This document shows positions 9,871 through 18,947 of a DNA stretch of 64,000 nt, piece after piece. The notes under the pieces are model-generated. The model made no database searches, was not told where the DNA came from, and saw nothing but the letters and a program-made list of their open reading frames with translations. The translations under genes were made by a program, and so were the position numbers. Numbering within the stretch: position 1 is the first letter of the stretch; the number at the start of each line of letters is the position of its first letter. Source of the DNA: Echinicola strongylocentroti (GTDB lineage: Bacteria; Bacteroidota; Bacteroidia; Cytophagales; Cyclobacteriaceae); NCBI RefSeq assembly GCF_003260975.1, contig NZ_CP030041.1, forward strand, positions 4,157,501 to 4,221,500, read 5' to 3'.

Positions 9871-10933
9871 AAATATCCGCAGCTTTCGCAGGATCAGTTT
9901 GATCACTTCGATCGCTGTATATTTCCTGATACTGGTCGGTGGAATTGTCCGCAGTTCAGGGGCTGGAATGGGCTGTCCTGATTGGCCCAAATGCTTTGGA
10001 AGCTGGATACCACCTACTGCGGTGAGCCAACTTCCGGAGAATTATCAGGAAGTCTATCTCAACAAACGGTTAGAGAAAAACGACAGGTTTGTTAAAATGC
10101 TTCATAGCCTTGGGTTTCACAAGAAAGCTGAGGAGATCAAGCATAACAAAGCTATACTCGTAGAAGGTGAGTTTAATGCCATCAAGACCTGGATTGAATA
10201 TTTGAATAGGTTGACGGGAGCTGTGATTGGCTTATTGGTCATCGCTACCTTTGTGTATGCTTATAGGCTGCGAAAGGAAGATAAGCTGTTGGCCATATTG
10301 TCATTTGCCAATTTGCTGTTGGTAATATTCCAAGGATGGATCGGGTCTATAGTCGTATCTACCAATCTACTTCATTGGATGATTACCGTGCATATGATAT
10401 TGGCGTTGTTGATTGTCTGTTTACTGCTATATGTGCATTATAGGGCGTATAAGTTAGGTCATGAATTCCAACAAAAGACAGAAAAGCCACAGCAACTTTA
10501 TCGTTTATTGATGATAGGTTTTGTACTAATGATCGTCCAAGTGGTTTGGGGTACTCAGGTGAGGGAAGAGATCGACATGATTGCCCTTCGGTTTGGTGAC
10601 CTCTTCAGGTCAGAGTGGATATCACACCTTGGAGTGGATTTCATGATTCACAGATCATTTTCTCTGGTGTTATTGGCAGTTCACCTATGGTTTGTTTATA
10701 AGGCATACGTTTTCTCCTTAAGGAGATCAAGTATATTTAAATGGTCACAAGTGCTGTTGGTATTGATCTTTATTGAGATCATTACTGGGGTAAGCATGGC
10801 ATACTTTGGTATTCCGGCGTTTTTGCAACCCGTTCACCTTTTGGTGGGATCGTTGATTATCGGGGTGCAGTTTGTGATTCTATTACAGTTAAGTGATCAA
10901 AAAAGAATAGTGTTAAATATATCCAATTCATGA
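9851..10933 (+). CDS. ctaA: Heme A synthase (COX15/CtaA family)
   Basis: 360 residues, about eight membrane spans in two similar halves. The N-terminal segment SSGAGMGCPDWPKCFG is characteristic of CtaA/COX15, and paired heme-binding histidines appear in HWMITVHM and later in MIHRSFS and LQPVHLLVG. The enzyme oxidises the C8 methyl group of heme O to the formyl group of heme A. The ATG at 9851 lies inside the end of the oxidase subunit I gene, and the stop overlaps the next start as ATGA at 10930-10933. Order and overlap place it between the oxidase subunits and heme O synthase as a cofactor-supply gene of the same operon. Confidence 0.95.
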   Translation: MNQKSHKNIRSFRRISLITSIAVYFLILVGGIVRSSGAGMGCPDWPKCFGSWIPPTAVSQLPENYQEVYLNKRLEKNDRFVKMLHSLGFHKKAEEIKHNKAILVEGEFNAIKTWIEYLNRLTGAVIGLLVIATFVYAYRLRKEDKLLAILSFANLLLVIFQGWIGSIVVSTNLLHWMITVHMILALLIVCLLLYVHYRAYKLGHEFQQKTEKPQQLYRLLMIGFVLMIVQVVWGTQVREEIDMIALRFGDLFRSEWISHLGVDFMIHRSFSLVLLAVHLWFVYKAYVFSLRRSSIFKWSQVLLVLIFIEIITGVSMAYFGIPAFLQPVHLLVGSLIIGVQFVILLQLSDQKRIVLNISNS

Positions 10934-11835
10934 GGACAGTTAATTTATCAGAAGCGTCCTTTATTGACAGCATAAGTATTCGGGCAAAGGCCTATTACGA
11001 ACTGATAAAGTTCAGGCTTTCTGCTTTGGTGACATTCTCTGCTGTTTTCGGATTTGTTCTAGGAGACAGTGGAGCCTTGTTTTCATGGGGCACTTGTTTT
11101 GCCCTGATGATAGGTGGGTTTCTAATAAGCGGTGCATCTGGTGCTGCTAATGAGATCCTCGAAAGAGACTATGATAAGTTGATGAAGCGGACCCAAAATA
11201 GGCCGCTTCCATTGAATATCATTTCCGTGAATGAAGCGTACTGGTTTACCGTTTTGGTGGCCTTGGTTGGTGTAGGGATATTATGGTTCTTTACCAATCC
11301 CCTGACCACAGCACTCGGTGTACTCAGCATGCTGCTGTATGTGTTTGTGTATACGCCATTGAAGCGAGTGGGGCCAGTGGCGGTATTTGTAGGGGCTATC
11401 CCTGGAGCTATGCCTCCTCTTTTGGGATGGACAGCGGCTACAGGAGGTATATCTTATGAGGCATTGATCATCTTTGGGATCCAATTTATCTGGCAATTCC
11501 CCCACTTTTGGGCCATTGCATGGGTAAGTGATGAGGATTACAAAAAGGCGGGGTTTAAGCTATTGCCATCTGGGGGGAGAAAAGATTTGAATACAGCTAT
11601 TCAAATCATGATATATACGCTGTTCTTGTTGCCATTGGGACTACTGCCTAGCTATTTTGGCTTGACAGGGCTTAATTCAGGCATTGTAGCCACAGTATGT
11701 GGTACGTTGTTTCTGGCGCAGACCTTTTCTTTGATGAGGGACTGCTCTAGAAAATCAGCCTTGAAGATTATGTTTGGGTCGTTTTTGTATTTGCCAATAG
11801 TGCAAATCGCCTATTTGTTAGATAAAATACCATAA
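10930..11835 (+). CDS. ctaB: Protoheme IX farnesyltransferase (heme O synthase)
   Basis: 301 residues, about eight or nine spans, UbiA superfamily. The prenyl-diphosphate binding region is visible as NEILERDYDKLMKRTQNRPL at about residues 73-92 and a second acidic loop as SDEDYKK. The enzyme transfers a farnesyl group to heme B to give heme O, the substrate of the neighbouring heme A synthase. Its start overlaps the heme A synthase stop by 4 bases (ATGA) and its stop overlaps the following subunit III-type gene by one base (TAATG at 11833-11837). All three genes are therefore likely translationally coupled. Confidence 0.96.
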   Translation: MRTVNLSEASFIDSISIRAKAYYELIKFRLSALVTFSAVFGFVLGDSGALFSWGTCFALMIGGFLISGASGAANEILERDYDKLMKRTQNRPLPLNIISVNEAYWFTVLVALVGVGILWFFTNPLTTALGVLSMLLYVFVYTPLKRVGPVAVFVGAIPGAMPPLLGWTAATGGISYEALIIFGIQFIWQFPHFWAIAWVSDEDYKKAGFKLLPSGGRKDLNTAIQIMIYTLFLLPLGLLPSYFGLTGLNSGIVATVCGTLFLAQTFSLMRDCSRKSALKIMFGSFLYLPIVQIAYLLDKIP

Positions 11836-12416
11836 TGGAAGAAAGATTAGCATATACCGAAGGTGCAGAGCAGCCTATTGCCATGCATCCTAAGAAATTT
11901 GCCTTGTGGTTATTTATCGTCAGTGTAGTGATGATTTTTGCTGGTATGACCAGTGCGTTCATCGTAAGACAAGGAGAAGGTAACTGGTTGGATTATAACC
12001 TGCCTGGCATTCTATGGTTTACATCCGGTATCATATTGCTGAGTAGTGCAAGTATGCATTGGGCATACCAGTCTGCCAAAAATGATCGGATACCTAACCT
12101 TAAAATAGCACTTTCCTTAACAACATTACTGGGGATGGTGTTTTTGGTAGGACAGTGGTATAGCTGGGTGGCTTTAGTGGCAAATAATGTTTATTTTGTA
12201 GGTAACCCGGCAGGTTCATTTATGTATGTATTGACGGGATTGCATGCAGCGCACTTGATCAGTGGTGTGATATTTCTGATTATTGTATTAATTTCGTCCT
12301 TTAGGTATAAGATCCATTCCCAACGAATGAATACCATAGAGATGTGCGCTACATATTGGCATTTCCTTGGTGGCCTGTGGATTTACTTGTTTGTGTTTTT
12401 GTTATTGAATCATTGA
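11835..12416 (+). CDS. Heme-copper oxidase subunit III family protein (first copy)
   Basis: 193 residues with five predicted spans, of the cytochrome oxidase subunit III family (LFIVSVVMIFAGMTSAFIVRQG at the start, TGLHAAHLISGVIF and CATYWHFLGGLWIYLF at the end). The His and Glu positions near LHAAH and the YWHF segment are typical of the family. Two different subunit III-type genes stand side by side here; this first one is short. Family knowledge: in Bacteroidota oxidases linked to alternative complex III, two such genes are commonly found. It overlaps ctaB by one base and precedes the second copy by 26 bases. Which of the two is the structural equivalent of CoxC cannot be told from sequence alone. 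Confidence 0.88.
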   Translation: MEERLAYTEGAEQPIAMHPKKFALWLFIVSVVMIFAGMTSAFIVRQGEGNWLDYNLPGILWFTSGIILLSSASMHWAYQSAKNDRIPNLKIALSLTTLLGMVFLVGQWYSWVALVANNVYFVGNPAGSFMYVLTGLHAAHLISGVIFLIIVLISSFRYKIHSQRMNTIEMCATYWHFLGGLWIYLFVFLLLNH

Positions 12417-12442
12417 AAATATTAAGTTAAAACCTAGAATAT

Positions 12443-13213
12443 ATGTCATCGACTGCAATTGAAATCAACTCCAAGAGAGGAATCTGGGGTGGTGGAAATG
12501 AGCCCTTAAAGGCTAGTTACGGAAAGCTTATGATGTGGTTTTTCCTCCTTTCCGACATCTTTACTTTTGCCGCTTTCTTGATTACTTACGGCTCCATCAG
12601 GGTAAGTTATCCTGCTTTTGAGGGGCACGTGTCCGAATTTGTAAAATCCAATGAACATTGGCCTATCCCAGAAATGATTTTCAATGCATTTCCGTTTTTT
12701 CATGGTGTCCATCTTCCGTTGGTATTCGTAGGGTTAATGACCTTTATCCTGATCATGAGTTCGGTGACCATGGTGCTAGCTGTGGAAGCAGGACACAGAA
12801 ATGACAGACAAGATGTGGTGAAGTGGATGCTTTGGACTATGCTGGGTGGCGTTACTTTCCTTAGCTGTCAGGCATGGGAGTGGAGCCACTTTATCCACGG
12901 AAGTGATCAGGGAACGTTGATGACCTATGTAAACACCTTAGGAGAAACAGTCAAAGAAGTAGTTTATGGTGCTAATTTAACGGTCAATGAATATGGTCCT
13001 GCACCCTTTGCACAATTGTTCTTCTTTATTACAGGCTTCCATGGTTTTCACGTAACTATAGGAGTAGTACTGCTTTTCTTGGCTTTCTATCAAGCTGCAG
13101 TGGGCGTTTATGAAAGAAGAGGACATTATGAAATGGTAGAGAAGATTGGCCTTTACTGGCACTTTGTAGATTTGGTTTGGGTATTTGTATTTACCTTCTA
13201 TTACCTGGTCTAG
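12443..13213 (+). CDS. coxC: Cytochrome c oxidase subunit III (second, longer copy)
   Basis: 256 residues, subunit III family. Visible landmarks are GKLMMWFFLLSDIFTFAAFLITY near residues 28-50, a hydrophilic loop with WPIPEMIFNAFPFFHG, FFFITGFHGFHVTIGV near residues 193-208, and the closing YWHFVDLVWVFVFTFYYLV typical of CoxC C termini. It stabilises the catalytic core and is usually placed at the proton and oxygen entry side. A span-free stretch of about 40 residues before FAQLFFFITG is longer than in the first copy. It is followed 24 bases later by subunit IV. Confidence 0.92.
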   Translation: MSSTAIEINSKRGIWGGGNEPLKASYGKLMMWFFLLSDIFTFAAFLITYGSIRVSYPAFEGHVSEFVKSNEHWPIPEMIFNAFPFFHGVHLPLVFVGLMTFILIMSSVTMVLAVEAGHRNDRQDVVKWMLWTMLGGVTFLSCQAWEWSHFIHGSDQGTLMTYVNTLGETVKEVVYGANLTVNEYGPAPFAQLFFFITGFHGFHVTIGVVLLFLAFYQAAVGVYERRGHYEMVEKIGLYWHFVDLVWVFVFTFYYLV

Positions 13214-13237
13214 ATTCACTTAAAAATATTATTAGCT

Positions 13238-13567
13238 ATGTCATCACACGGAAATAACAGCACACTAGAAGTATTACCTAGGAACAAGGAAAAGATCAGA
13301 AAGATCTGGAAAACCGCAGGCATTCTTTTGGCCATTACCGCGGTAGAGTTTTTCTTGGCCTTTACCATGGAGCGAGGTATGTTGCTTTTCGCCATCTTTA
13401 TAGGTCTTACACTTGTAAAAGCAGCCTATATCATGATGGAGTTTATGCACTTGAAAGATGAATCCAAAGCATTGTTTTGGTCCATTATGCTCCCATTGAT
13501 CTTCTTGGTGTGGCTTTTGATCGCTCTTTTCAAAGAAGGAGCTGAGATATTTATGTATCGATGGTAA
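13238..13567 (+). CDS. coxD: Cytochrome c oxidase subunit IV family protein
   Basis: 109 residues with three predicted spans (about residues 27-45, 47-68 and 80-100) after a polar N terminus. The size, the central TLVKAAYIMMEFMHLKDE segment and the position directly after subunit III fit the prokaryotic subunit IV family of caa3/aa3-type oxidases. These small subunits help to assemble or stabilise the oxidase and carry no cofactor. It is the last gene before a strong hairpin terminator, so it probably closes the main act-cox transcript. Confidence 0.88.
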   Translation: MSSHGNNSTLEVLPRNKEKIRKIWKTAGILLAITAVEFFLAFTMERGMLLFAIFIGLTLVKAAYIMMEFMHLKDESKALFWSIMLPLIFLVWLLIALFKEGAEIFMYRW

Positions 13568-13587
13568 TACCATCATTAAAAAGAATT

Positions 13588-13629
13588 AAAAAAGTAGGTT
13601 GGAAGGAATGTTTTCAACCTACTTTTTTG
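13588..13629 (+). terminator. Rho-independent terminator after the oxidase operon
   Basis: AAAGTAGGTTG at 13591-13601 pairs perfectly with CAACCTACTTT at 13615-13625, with a 13-base loop and a run of T at 13623-13628. It sits 21 bases past the subunit IV stop. Because the hairpin covers the upstream in-frame ATG of the next gene (13599), it also argues for the later start of the Sco gene. Confidence 0.85.
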
Positions 13630-13643
13630 TTTGTATTGGAGTT

Positions 13644-14312
13644 ATGAAAATGATTCGAGTTTTACAGGGATTGGTATTGGTATGTATACTGATGGTACCT
13701 GTACTGATAATCCTGTTTCTTCGAAATTTCGGAGAAAATACCTATGAAATCCCCGTGCTGTACGAAAATGGAGTAGAGGATCCTTTTGGGGATTGTAACT
13801 ATTCCAGCCAAGGTCAACATTATATTCCTGATTTCACCTTTGTGAGTCAGGATAGTGTGTCTATAGGACGTCAGGACATGGAAGGAAAAGTCACCATAGT
13901 GGATTTCTTTTTTACGAGTTGTCCGAGCATTTGCCCAACAATGTCTTTGGAGATGGAGAGGGTTCAGGATGCTTTTAGAAATGAAGACCTGGTCCAGCTG
14001 TACTCTATCAGTATTGATCCCGATTACGATACTCCTGCTGTGTTAAAAGAATATGCGCAATTGCACGGAGCCACTTCAGGAAAATGGTTCTTTCTTAATG
14101 GTAAAAAGGAGCTGGTCTATGACCTGGCCAGGTGTGGATTTGTGCTGCCTACTATTGACGGAAATGGTGTACCGGAGGATTTTATCCATAGTGATAAGTT
14201 GGCATTGATTGATAAGCAGGGGCGGATAAGAGGTTATTATAGCGGTACCAACCGTGAAGATGTGGACTTGCTGATATTGGAGACAAAAATATTATTACAT
14301 GGACAAAAATAG
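13644..14312 (+). CDS. SCO1/SenC family copper chaperone for CuA assembly
   Basis: About 222 residues from the ATG at 13644; an in-frame ATG at 13599 lies inside the terminator hairpin and is rejected. A single N-terminal membrane anchor (about residues 3-22) precedes a thioredoxin-like domain. The copper ligands are visible as Cys93-x3-Cys97 (CPSIC, just after FFFTS) and His182 (FIHSD). Family knowledge: Sco proteins deliver copper to, or reduce the thiols of, the CuA site of oxidase subunit II, which fits the location just behind the oxidase operon. Its end overlaps the DUF420 gene by 14 bases. Confidence 0.93.
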   Translation: MKMIRVLQGLVLVCILMVPVLIILFLRNFGENTYEIPVLYENGVEDPFGDCNYSSQGQHYIPDFTFVSQDSVSIGRQDMEGKVTIVDFFFTSCPSICPTMSLEMERVQDAFRNEDLVQLYSISIDPDYDTPAVLKEYAQLHGATSGKWFFLNGKKELVYDLARCGFVLPTIDGNGVPEDFIHSDKLALIDKQGRIRGYYSGTNREDVDLLILETKILLHGQK

Positions 14313-14853
14313 TGTTTCAAAAGAACAGGAAAGTAGCGGGATTTACCGCTTGATTACGGTGGTATCTATTGCTGTTCCTCTGGTGGTGGCGATATTGTTA
14401 TTTATGCCTGCCAAACTGGACCTTGCCAGTGAATGGGTATATTTCCTTCCACATTTAAATGCGGTAATCAATTTCACGGCTAGCTTGGCATTGATTGCGG
14501 GGTTGTTCTTTATAAAAAGCAATATGATCAACTATCACCGTACCTGTATGACCATTGCGTTTGCGTTAGGGGCCATCTTTTTGGTTTCCTATGTGGTTTA
14601 CCATGCATCAGCCGAAAGCACAAGCTATGGCGGAGAAGGAACCATCAGGACAGTATACTTTATTATTTTGATTAGTCATATTATATTGGCGGCAGTGGCG
14701 TTATTCCCCATTTTGTTGGCCTATTATTATGGGCATAAAGGAATGGTGGAAAAACACCGGAAAATTGTACGGTACGCATACCCCATTTGGCTATATGTGA
14801 CCATTTCCGGGGTAGTGGTTTATTGGATGATCAGTCCATATTATAATCATTAG
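14299..14853 (+). CDS. DUF420 family membrane protein (YozB-like)
   Basis: 184 residues, five predicted spans. The core LPHLNAVINFTASLALIAGLFFI, then MINYHR and HKGMVEKHRKIVRYAYPIW, matches the DUF420/YozB family with its conserved His residues. Members are usually encoded beside Sco and heme-copper oxidase genes and are suspected to help in oxidase or copper-site assembly, but no biochemical role is established. It overlaps the end of the Sco gene by 14 bases, supporting co-expression. The His in LPHLNA and HRT could bind heme or copper; that is inference. Confidence 0.9.
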   Translation: MDKNSVSKEQESSGIYRLITVVSIAVPLVVAILLFMPAKLDLASEWVYFLPHLNAVINFTASLALIAGLFFIKSNMINYHRTCMTIAFALGAIFLVSYVVYHASAESTSYGGEGTIRTVYFIILISHIILAAVALFPILLAYYYGHKGMVEKHRKIVRYAYPIWLYVTISGVVVYWMISPYYNH

Positions 14854-14888
14854 AACCAAAAAAGAAGTAAGACGTATTAATAAGGGAT

Positions 14889-15140
14889 ATGAAGAAGTAC
14901 GTAACCAGTGCCTTATTGGTGATCATGATGGTCTTGTTACCAAAGGCCTTTGCTGTCGCACAATGTGCAATGTGTAGGGCGTCCGTAGAGAACAATGTGT
15001 CCAATGGCGATACCACAGTGGGAGCTAGCCTAAACTTAGGGATATTGTACCTGTTTGCGGCACCATACCTTTTGGCTGCCATTATCGGTTTCTTGTGGTA
15101 TAGAAATTCCAAAAAGAAAAAGCTCGCGAGAGCATCATAA
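14889..15140 (+). CDS. Small membrane protein with a CxxC motif
   Basis: 83 residues. An N-terminal hydrophobic segment (about residues 5-23) looks like a signal peptide ending at AVAQ, followed directly by CAMC, a short polar stretch (ENNVSNGDTT), a membrane span at about 50-73 and a Lys-rich end. I recognise the pattern as a small conserved protein found behind Sco/DUF420 genes in Bacteroidota but cannot name a family. The CxxC next to the signal peptide could be a thiol or metal site facing the periplasm, consistent with an oxidase-assembly accessory role (inference). A terminator follows at once. Confidence 0.75.
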   Translation: MKKYVTSALLVIMMVLLPKAFAVAQCAMCRASVENNVSNGDTTVGASLNLGILYLFAAPYLLAAIIGFLWYRNSKKKKLARAS

Positions 15141-15149
15141 TAAGTAAAT

Positions 15150-15187
15150 CAGAAAGCAAAGTTTGAAATTAGACTTTGCTTTTTTAC
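15150..15187 (+). terminator. Rho-independent terminator
   Basis: AAAGCAAAGT at 15153-15162 pairs perfectly with ACTTTGCTTT at 15173-15182, with a 10-base loop, followed by more T. It separates the oxidase-accessory genes from the histidine kinase that starts at 15213. Confidence 0.82.
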
Positions 15188-15212
15188 TTTTAGAGCTATT
15201 GTAAGGTGACAT

Positions 15213-18200
15213 ATGCTTAAGAAGAGAAGGCTCATTATCGTTTTTGCGATCATTTTGATGGCGGTTGTATTGGCTGTTAATTTTTTTTCGGGAAGTCCCG
15301 ATGCGTCCAAACTGGGGCTACAGCAGATAGAAGAAAAGACCCAAACAGTGGCAGAGGAGTTTGATGAGGATTTTATCCAGCTATTGATGAACAATAGACC
15401 AGAGAAACAAGTATCCTTTTCAACACTAAATTTCGAAGCGAAGCACCCTTTTTACCTTTACAGTGAGGATGGGAAGTTGCTTTTTTGGTCCAATGTTTCG
15501 ATGATCCCCGATTTTGGCGATATCAATACTGGTGATGGCTTTCGTCCTTATCAATTGATCGATAATGCCAAGGGGACCTATTTCTCGAGGATAAGGAGTA
15601 TCAGCCGAAACAATCAGGTCTATTGGATGGTGCAGGTATATTCCCTGTACGATAAGGTAGAGATTGATAATGAATACTTACATGCCGGTTATAACGATGA
15701 GGTTTTTGGGAATGATAGGTTTATTCTCTCAGCAGCCCCTCATCAGGAGTATGACCAGATTACCGGCCAGGACGGAGCGTATTTCTTTTCGGTGTCCTTA
15801 CGGAATGGTTACACCCCTATCGGGCATAGATCAAATACGGCTTTACTATTGTTTTTTTTCTCCCTGACAGGCTTGGTTTTTATCTTGGGAGGTGATTTTG
15901 TGATTCGGTTATGGAAGCACGGTAAGAGAAAGTTGTCATTTATTTATACCGTGTCGATTTTGGTTAGCGTAAGAGGAATGATGCTGATATTTCATTTCCC
16001 TCAGGATTATTTTGAAGTGCCATTGTTTGATCCTGCTTATTATGCCTCTTCCTTGCTTAACCCGAGTTTGGGCGACTTGTTGTTGAATGTGGTTGCCTCG
16101 GCGATTGTTTTGGCGATGTTGATCAGTATGTTGGGAAGGAGAGAGGTAATTGTGGTGTTTGCCAAAATCCGTAAACGATATTATCAGTGGGTGTTTTATC
16201 TATTGGCGTATTTGCTTTCTGCTCTTTTCTTGTTTTTGTTTTTTCGTTTATTTATTAATATATCCAATAATTCCCAGTGGAACCTTAACATCCTGGATAT
16301 ACCTACTTTTGACTACTTTAAGGCCATCAGTATATTAATATTGTTTTTTGGGGGAGCAGGCTATTTGCTGTTTACCTTAATGTCCCTCAATTTGGTTTTT
16401 TATCAGGCCCGAGCTAAAAAGGTCTATGCCTTGAAGCTCTTGTTGGGAATATCCGTGCCTTTTTTGGTAGTGGCAGCTTGGATAGACCTGATCTACCTGA
16501 TCGTATATATCTCACACCTGATCTTGTTAGTGGCCATCATTTCCTTTGAGCTGTACGACAATGTCCTGAAACTGCAGCTGAATACCTTTCTGACTTTCTT
16601 TTTTGGATGTTTGGTAGGCGCGATTATTACAGGGGCGGCCTCCTATCAAGATTATGAAAAACGCGAAATCTTGCAAAAGAACCGTTTGGCCAATCAGATC
16701 CTGATGGAAAAAGACGTGATGGCCGAATTCCTGTTGAGTGATGTGATGGAAAGGATAAAGGGGGATTTGTTTATAAAAAACAGGATAGTCAACCCATCCC
16801 TGTCCAAAGACCCTGTAGAGCAAAAGATCCGCAAGATCTATATCTCTAATTATTTTGATCAGTATGACCTTAATGTCATGATCTTTAACACTGCCGGAGA
16901 GGATGTCCTGCATAGGAATAATGACCAAACACTGGATGATTATCGATTTCGGTACATGAACAGTGATTATGCCACAAGTGTGAGAAACCTCTATTTCGTA
17001 AAAAGTGGCGAGGGGGTAGAAGGAAATAAGTTTTACACCTTTGTCCCGATGGAGAAAGACGGTGATTTTATTGGTACCATTGTCATGGAGTTCGTGCAGC
17101 AGCGCATACAGTCCACCAGTGTATTCCCTAAACTGCTCTTGGATAAAAAGTACGTTGATGATATTTATGATCATAACTTTGACTATGCCTTATTCAGGGA
17201 CAGCGTTTTGCAGTACAGTGTGGGGGTGTATAACTATAGGGATCCGGATGTGAGTGGACTGCTGGAGAATGATAACCTGTATGTGGGAGGAGTCTCCAGG
17301 GACAAGTACCACCATTATGGGGTGGTCAATGGCTCCAGTACGCTGGTGATATCCAGTCCGATTTATCCTCTTAGTTATATTTTGGCGGATGTGTCGTTCT
17401 TCTTTATAGGATATATTGCCTGTACACTGATTTTCATCATATTTTATGCCTTGCTCAATGGGCTTAATAAGGTGCAGTTTAACTATGCAACCAAGCTCCA
17501 GTTTTACCTGAATTTCGCCTTTTTCGTTCCCATGTTGGTGATCAGTGCCATAGCTATTGGTTTACTGAGCAAATCGTATTTGGAAGACCTCCATCGCCAG
17601 TATTTTGAAAAGGCCAATATCATTCGGGACAATCTTTTCCAATATTTGGAACAAGAAACCCAGGGAACCATGGACAAGGACGATTTCTTGGCCGAGGTTT
17701 ATCGACTGGCAAGTACCACAGCGACTGATATCAATGTGTTTGACCCGGATGGTAAATTAATGGCCACCAGCCAGCCGAATATTTTTGAAAAAAAGGTGTT
17801 GACAAAATACCTCGATCCACAAGCATATGCTGAAATCTTGGAGGCACAAAACACCCGTGTGATCTTGGACGAACAAGTCGGGAAGTTAAAATACAAGACC
17901 GTTTATATCAGCCTTCGAGGCATCAAAAGGCAACAAGTCTTAGGCATCATCTCTATTCCTTTCTTTGAGTCAGAGGAAGAGTTGAATGTGTTGATTGTAG
18001 ATGTATTCAGCACCATTATCAATATTTTTGTGGCCATTTTTATCGTGTTTTTGATAGTCTCCTACTTTGTGTCCAAACAGCTGACCGATCCCTTTAAACT
18101 GTTGACACAGAAACTAAAAGTGACCAATCTGGAGGATAACGAACCGATGTATTGGCCCATAAATGATGAGATTGGCCTGCTGGTCAATGAATACAATAAT

Positions 18201-18941
18201 ATGCTGTTTAAACTCGAGGCGAGCCGAAAGGTGTTGGCACTGAACGAGAAAGAATCCGCTTGGCGTGAGATGGCCAAGCAGGTCGCCCATGAGATCAAAA
18301 ATCCACTCACTCCAATGAAGCTTACCCTCCAGCATTTGCTCAGGTTACAAGCGGAAGGGCGGATAGACGATCCCGAAAAGCTCAAGAAGCCTATCAATAA
18401 CCTGATCAACCAAGTGGATACCCTCAGTGATATTGCCACTTCTTTTTCCACCTTTGCCAAGATGCCACTGCCCAAAAATGAGCTAATGGACTTTGAGCAG
18501 GTCGTAGTGGGAGCTGTAGAACTGTTTAAAAACAGTGAGCGTGGAAAAGTGGGTTTCTATAACCATGTTAATGAGCGGCTACTAGTGATGGGGGATGACA
18601 AGCTTTTTGGAAGGGTTATTTCTAACCTCATCATCAATGGTGTCCAAGCAGTGCCTGAGGATAGGTCGGCGGAAATTACCGTGATACTGACAAAAGAAAA
18701 CGAATGGACCAGGCTGGAAGTGAAGGATAATGGCACCGGTATTCCGGAAGAGCTTCGTGATAAGATTTTTATCCCTAATTTCAGCACCAAAAGTGAAGGA
18801 TCAGGGTTAGGGTTGGCGATCGCGAAAAGAGGTGTGGAGACGGCCGGGGGAAATATCTGGTTTGAGACGAAAGATGGACAAGGGACCTCTTTCTTCTTGG
18901 CTTTTCCCGTGGTCAATGATGCTGTTGGAGCCCCCAGATAA
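15213..18941 (+). CDS. Giant membrane-bound sensor histidine kinase, NtrY-like
   Basis: 1242 residues, unusually long for a histidine kinase. One span near residues 6-25 precedes a domain of about 180 residues, then a block of about seven spans (about 208-477), a second soluble region (about 480-722), two spans (about 725-790), a third sensor region (about 790-925), a final span (about 927-955), HAMP (about 950-1000), HisKA with the phospho-acceptor His near 1025 (VAHEIKNPLTPMKL) and HATPase with the N box (NLIINGVQAV), G1 box (DNGTGIP) and G2 box (GSGLGLAIAKRG). The HisKA motif is of the NtrY type. No response regulator lies next to it, so its partner is unknown. It ends 6 bases before the following outer-membrane protein gene, suggesting one transcript. 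Confidence 0.92.
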   Translation: MLKKRRLIIVFAIILMAVVLAVNFFSGSPDASKLGLQQIEEKTQTVAEEFDEDFIQLLMNNRPEKQVSFSTLNFEAKHPFYLYSEDGKLLFWSNVSMIPDFGDINTGDGFRPYQLIDNAKGTYFSRIRSISRNNQVYWMVQVYSLYDKVEIDNEYLHAGYNDEVFGNDRFILSAAPHQEYDQITGQDGAYFFSVSLRNGYTPIGHRSNTALLLFFFSLTGLVFILGGDFVIRLWKHGKRKLSFIYTVSILVSVRGMMLIFHFPQDYFEVPLFDPAYYASSLLNPSLGDLLLNVVASAIVLAMLISMLGRREVIVVFAKIRKRYYQWVFYLLAYLLSALFLFLFFRLFINISNNSQWNLNILDIPTFDYFKAISILILFFGGAGYLLFTLMSLNLVFYQARAKKVYALKLLLGISVPFLVVAAWIDLIYLIVYISHLILLVAIISFELYDNVLKLQLNTFLTFFFGCLVGAIITGAASYQDYEKREILQKNRLANQILMEKDVMAEFLLSDVMERIKGDLFIKNRIVNPSLSKDPVEQKIRKIYISNYFDQYDLNVMIFNTAGEDVLHRNNDQTLDDYRFRYMNSDYATSVRNLYFVKSGEGVEGNKFYTFVPMEKDGDFIGTIVMEFVQQRIQSTSVFPKLLLDKKYVDDIYDHNFDYALFRDSVLQYSVGVYNYRDPDVSGLLENDNLYVGGVSRDKYHHYGVVNGSSTLVISSPIYPLSYILADVSFFFIGYIACTLIFIIFYALLNGLNKVQFNYATKLQFYLNFAFFVPMLVISAIAIGLLSKSYLEDLHRQYFEKANIIRDNLFQYLEQETQGTMDKDDFLAEVYRLASTTATDINVFDPDGKLMATSQPNIFEKKVLTKYLDPQAYAEILEAQNTRVILDEQVGKLKYKTVYISLRGIKRQQVLGIISIPFFESEEELNVLIVDVFSTIINIFVAIFIVFLIVSYFVSKQLTDPFKLLTQKLKVTNLEDNEPMYWPINDEIGLLVNEYNNMLFKLEASRKVLALNEKESAWREMAKQVAHEIKNPLTPMKLTLQHLLRLQAEGRIDDPEKLKKPINNLINQVDTLSDIATSFSTFAKMPLPKNELMDFEQVVVGAVELFKNSERGKVGFYNHVNERLLVMGDDKLFGRVISNLIINGVQAVPEDRSAEITVILTKENEWTRLEVKDNGTGIPEELRDKIFIPNFSTKSEGSGLGLAIAKRGVETAGGNIWFETKDGQGTSFFLAFPVVNDAVGAPR

Positions 18942-18947
18942 GTAACA

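Noticed and set aside
13599..13643. Upstream ATG for the Sco protein at 13599
   Set aside because: It lies within the terminator hairpin of the oxidase operon; the ATG at 13644 is followed at once by the membrane anchor.
16527..17174. Open frame of 215 codons on - inside the giant kinase gene
   Set aside because: Lies fully inside a convincing gene and has Ile/His-rich shadow composition.
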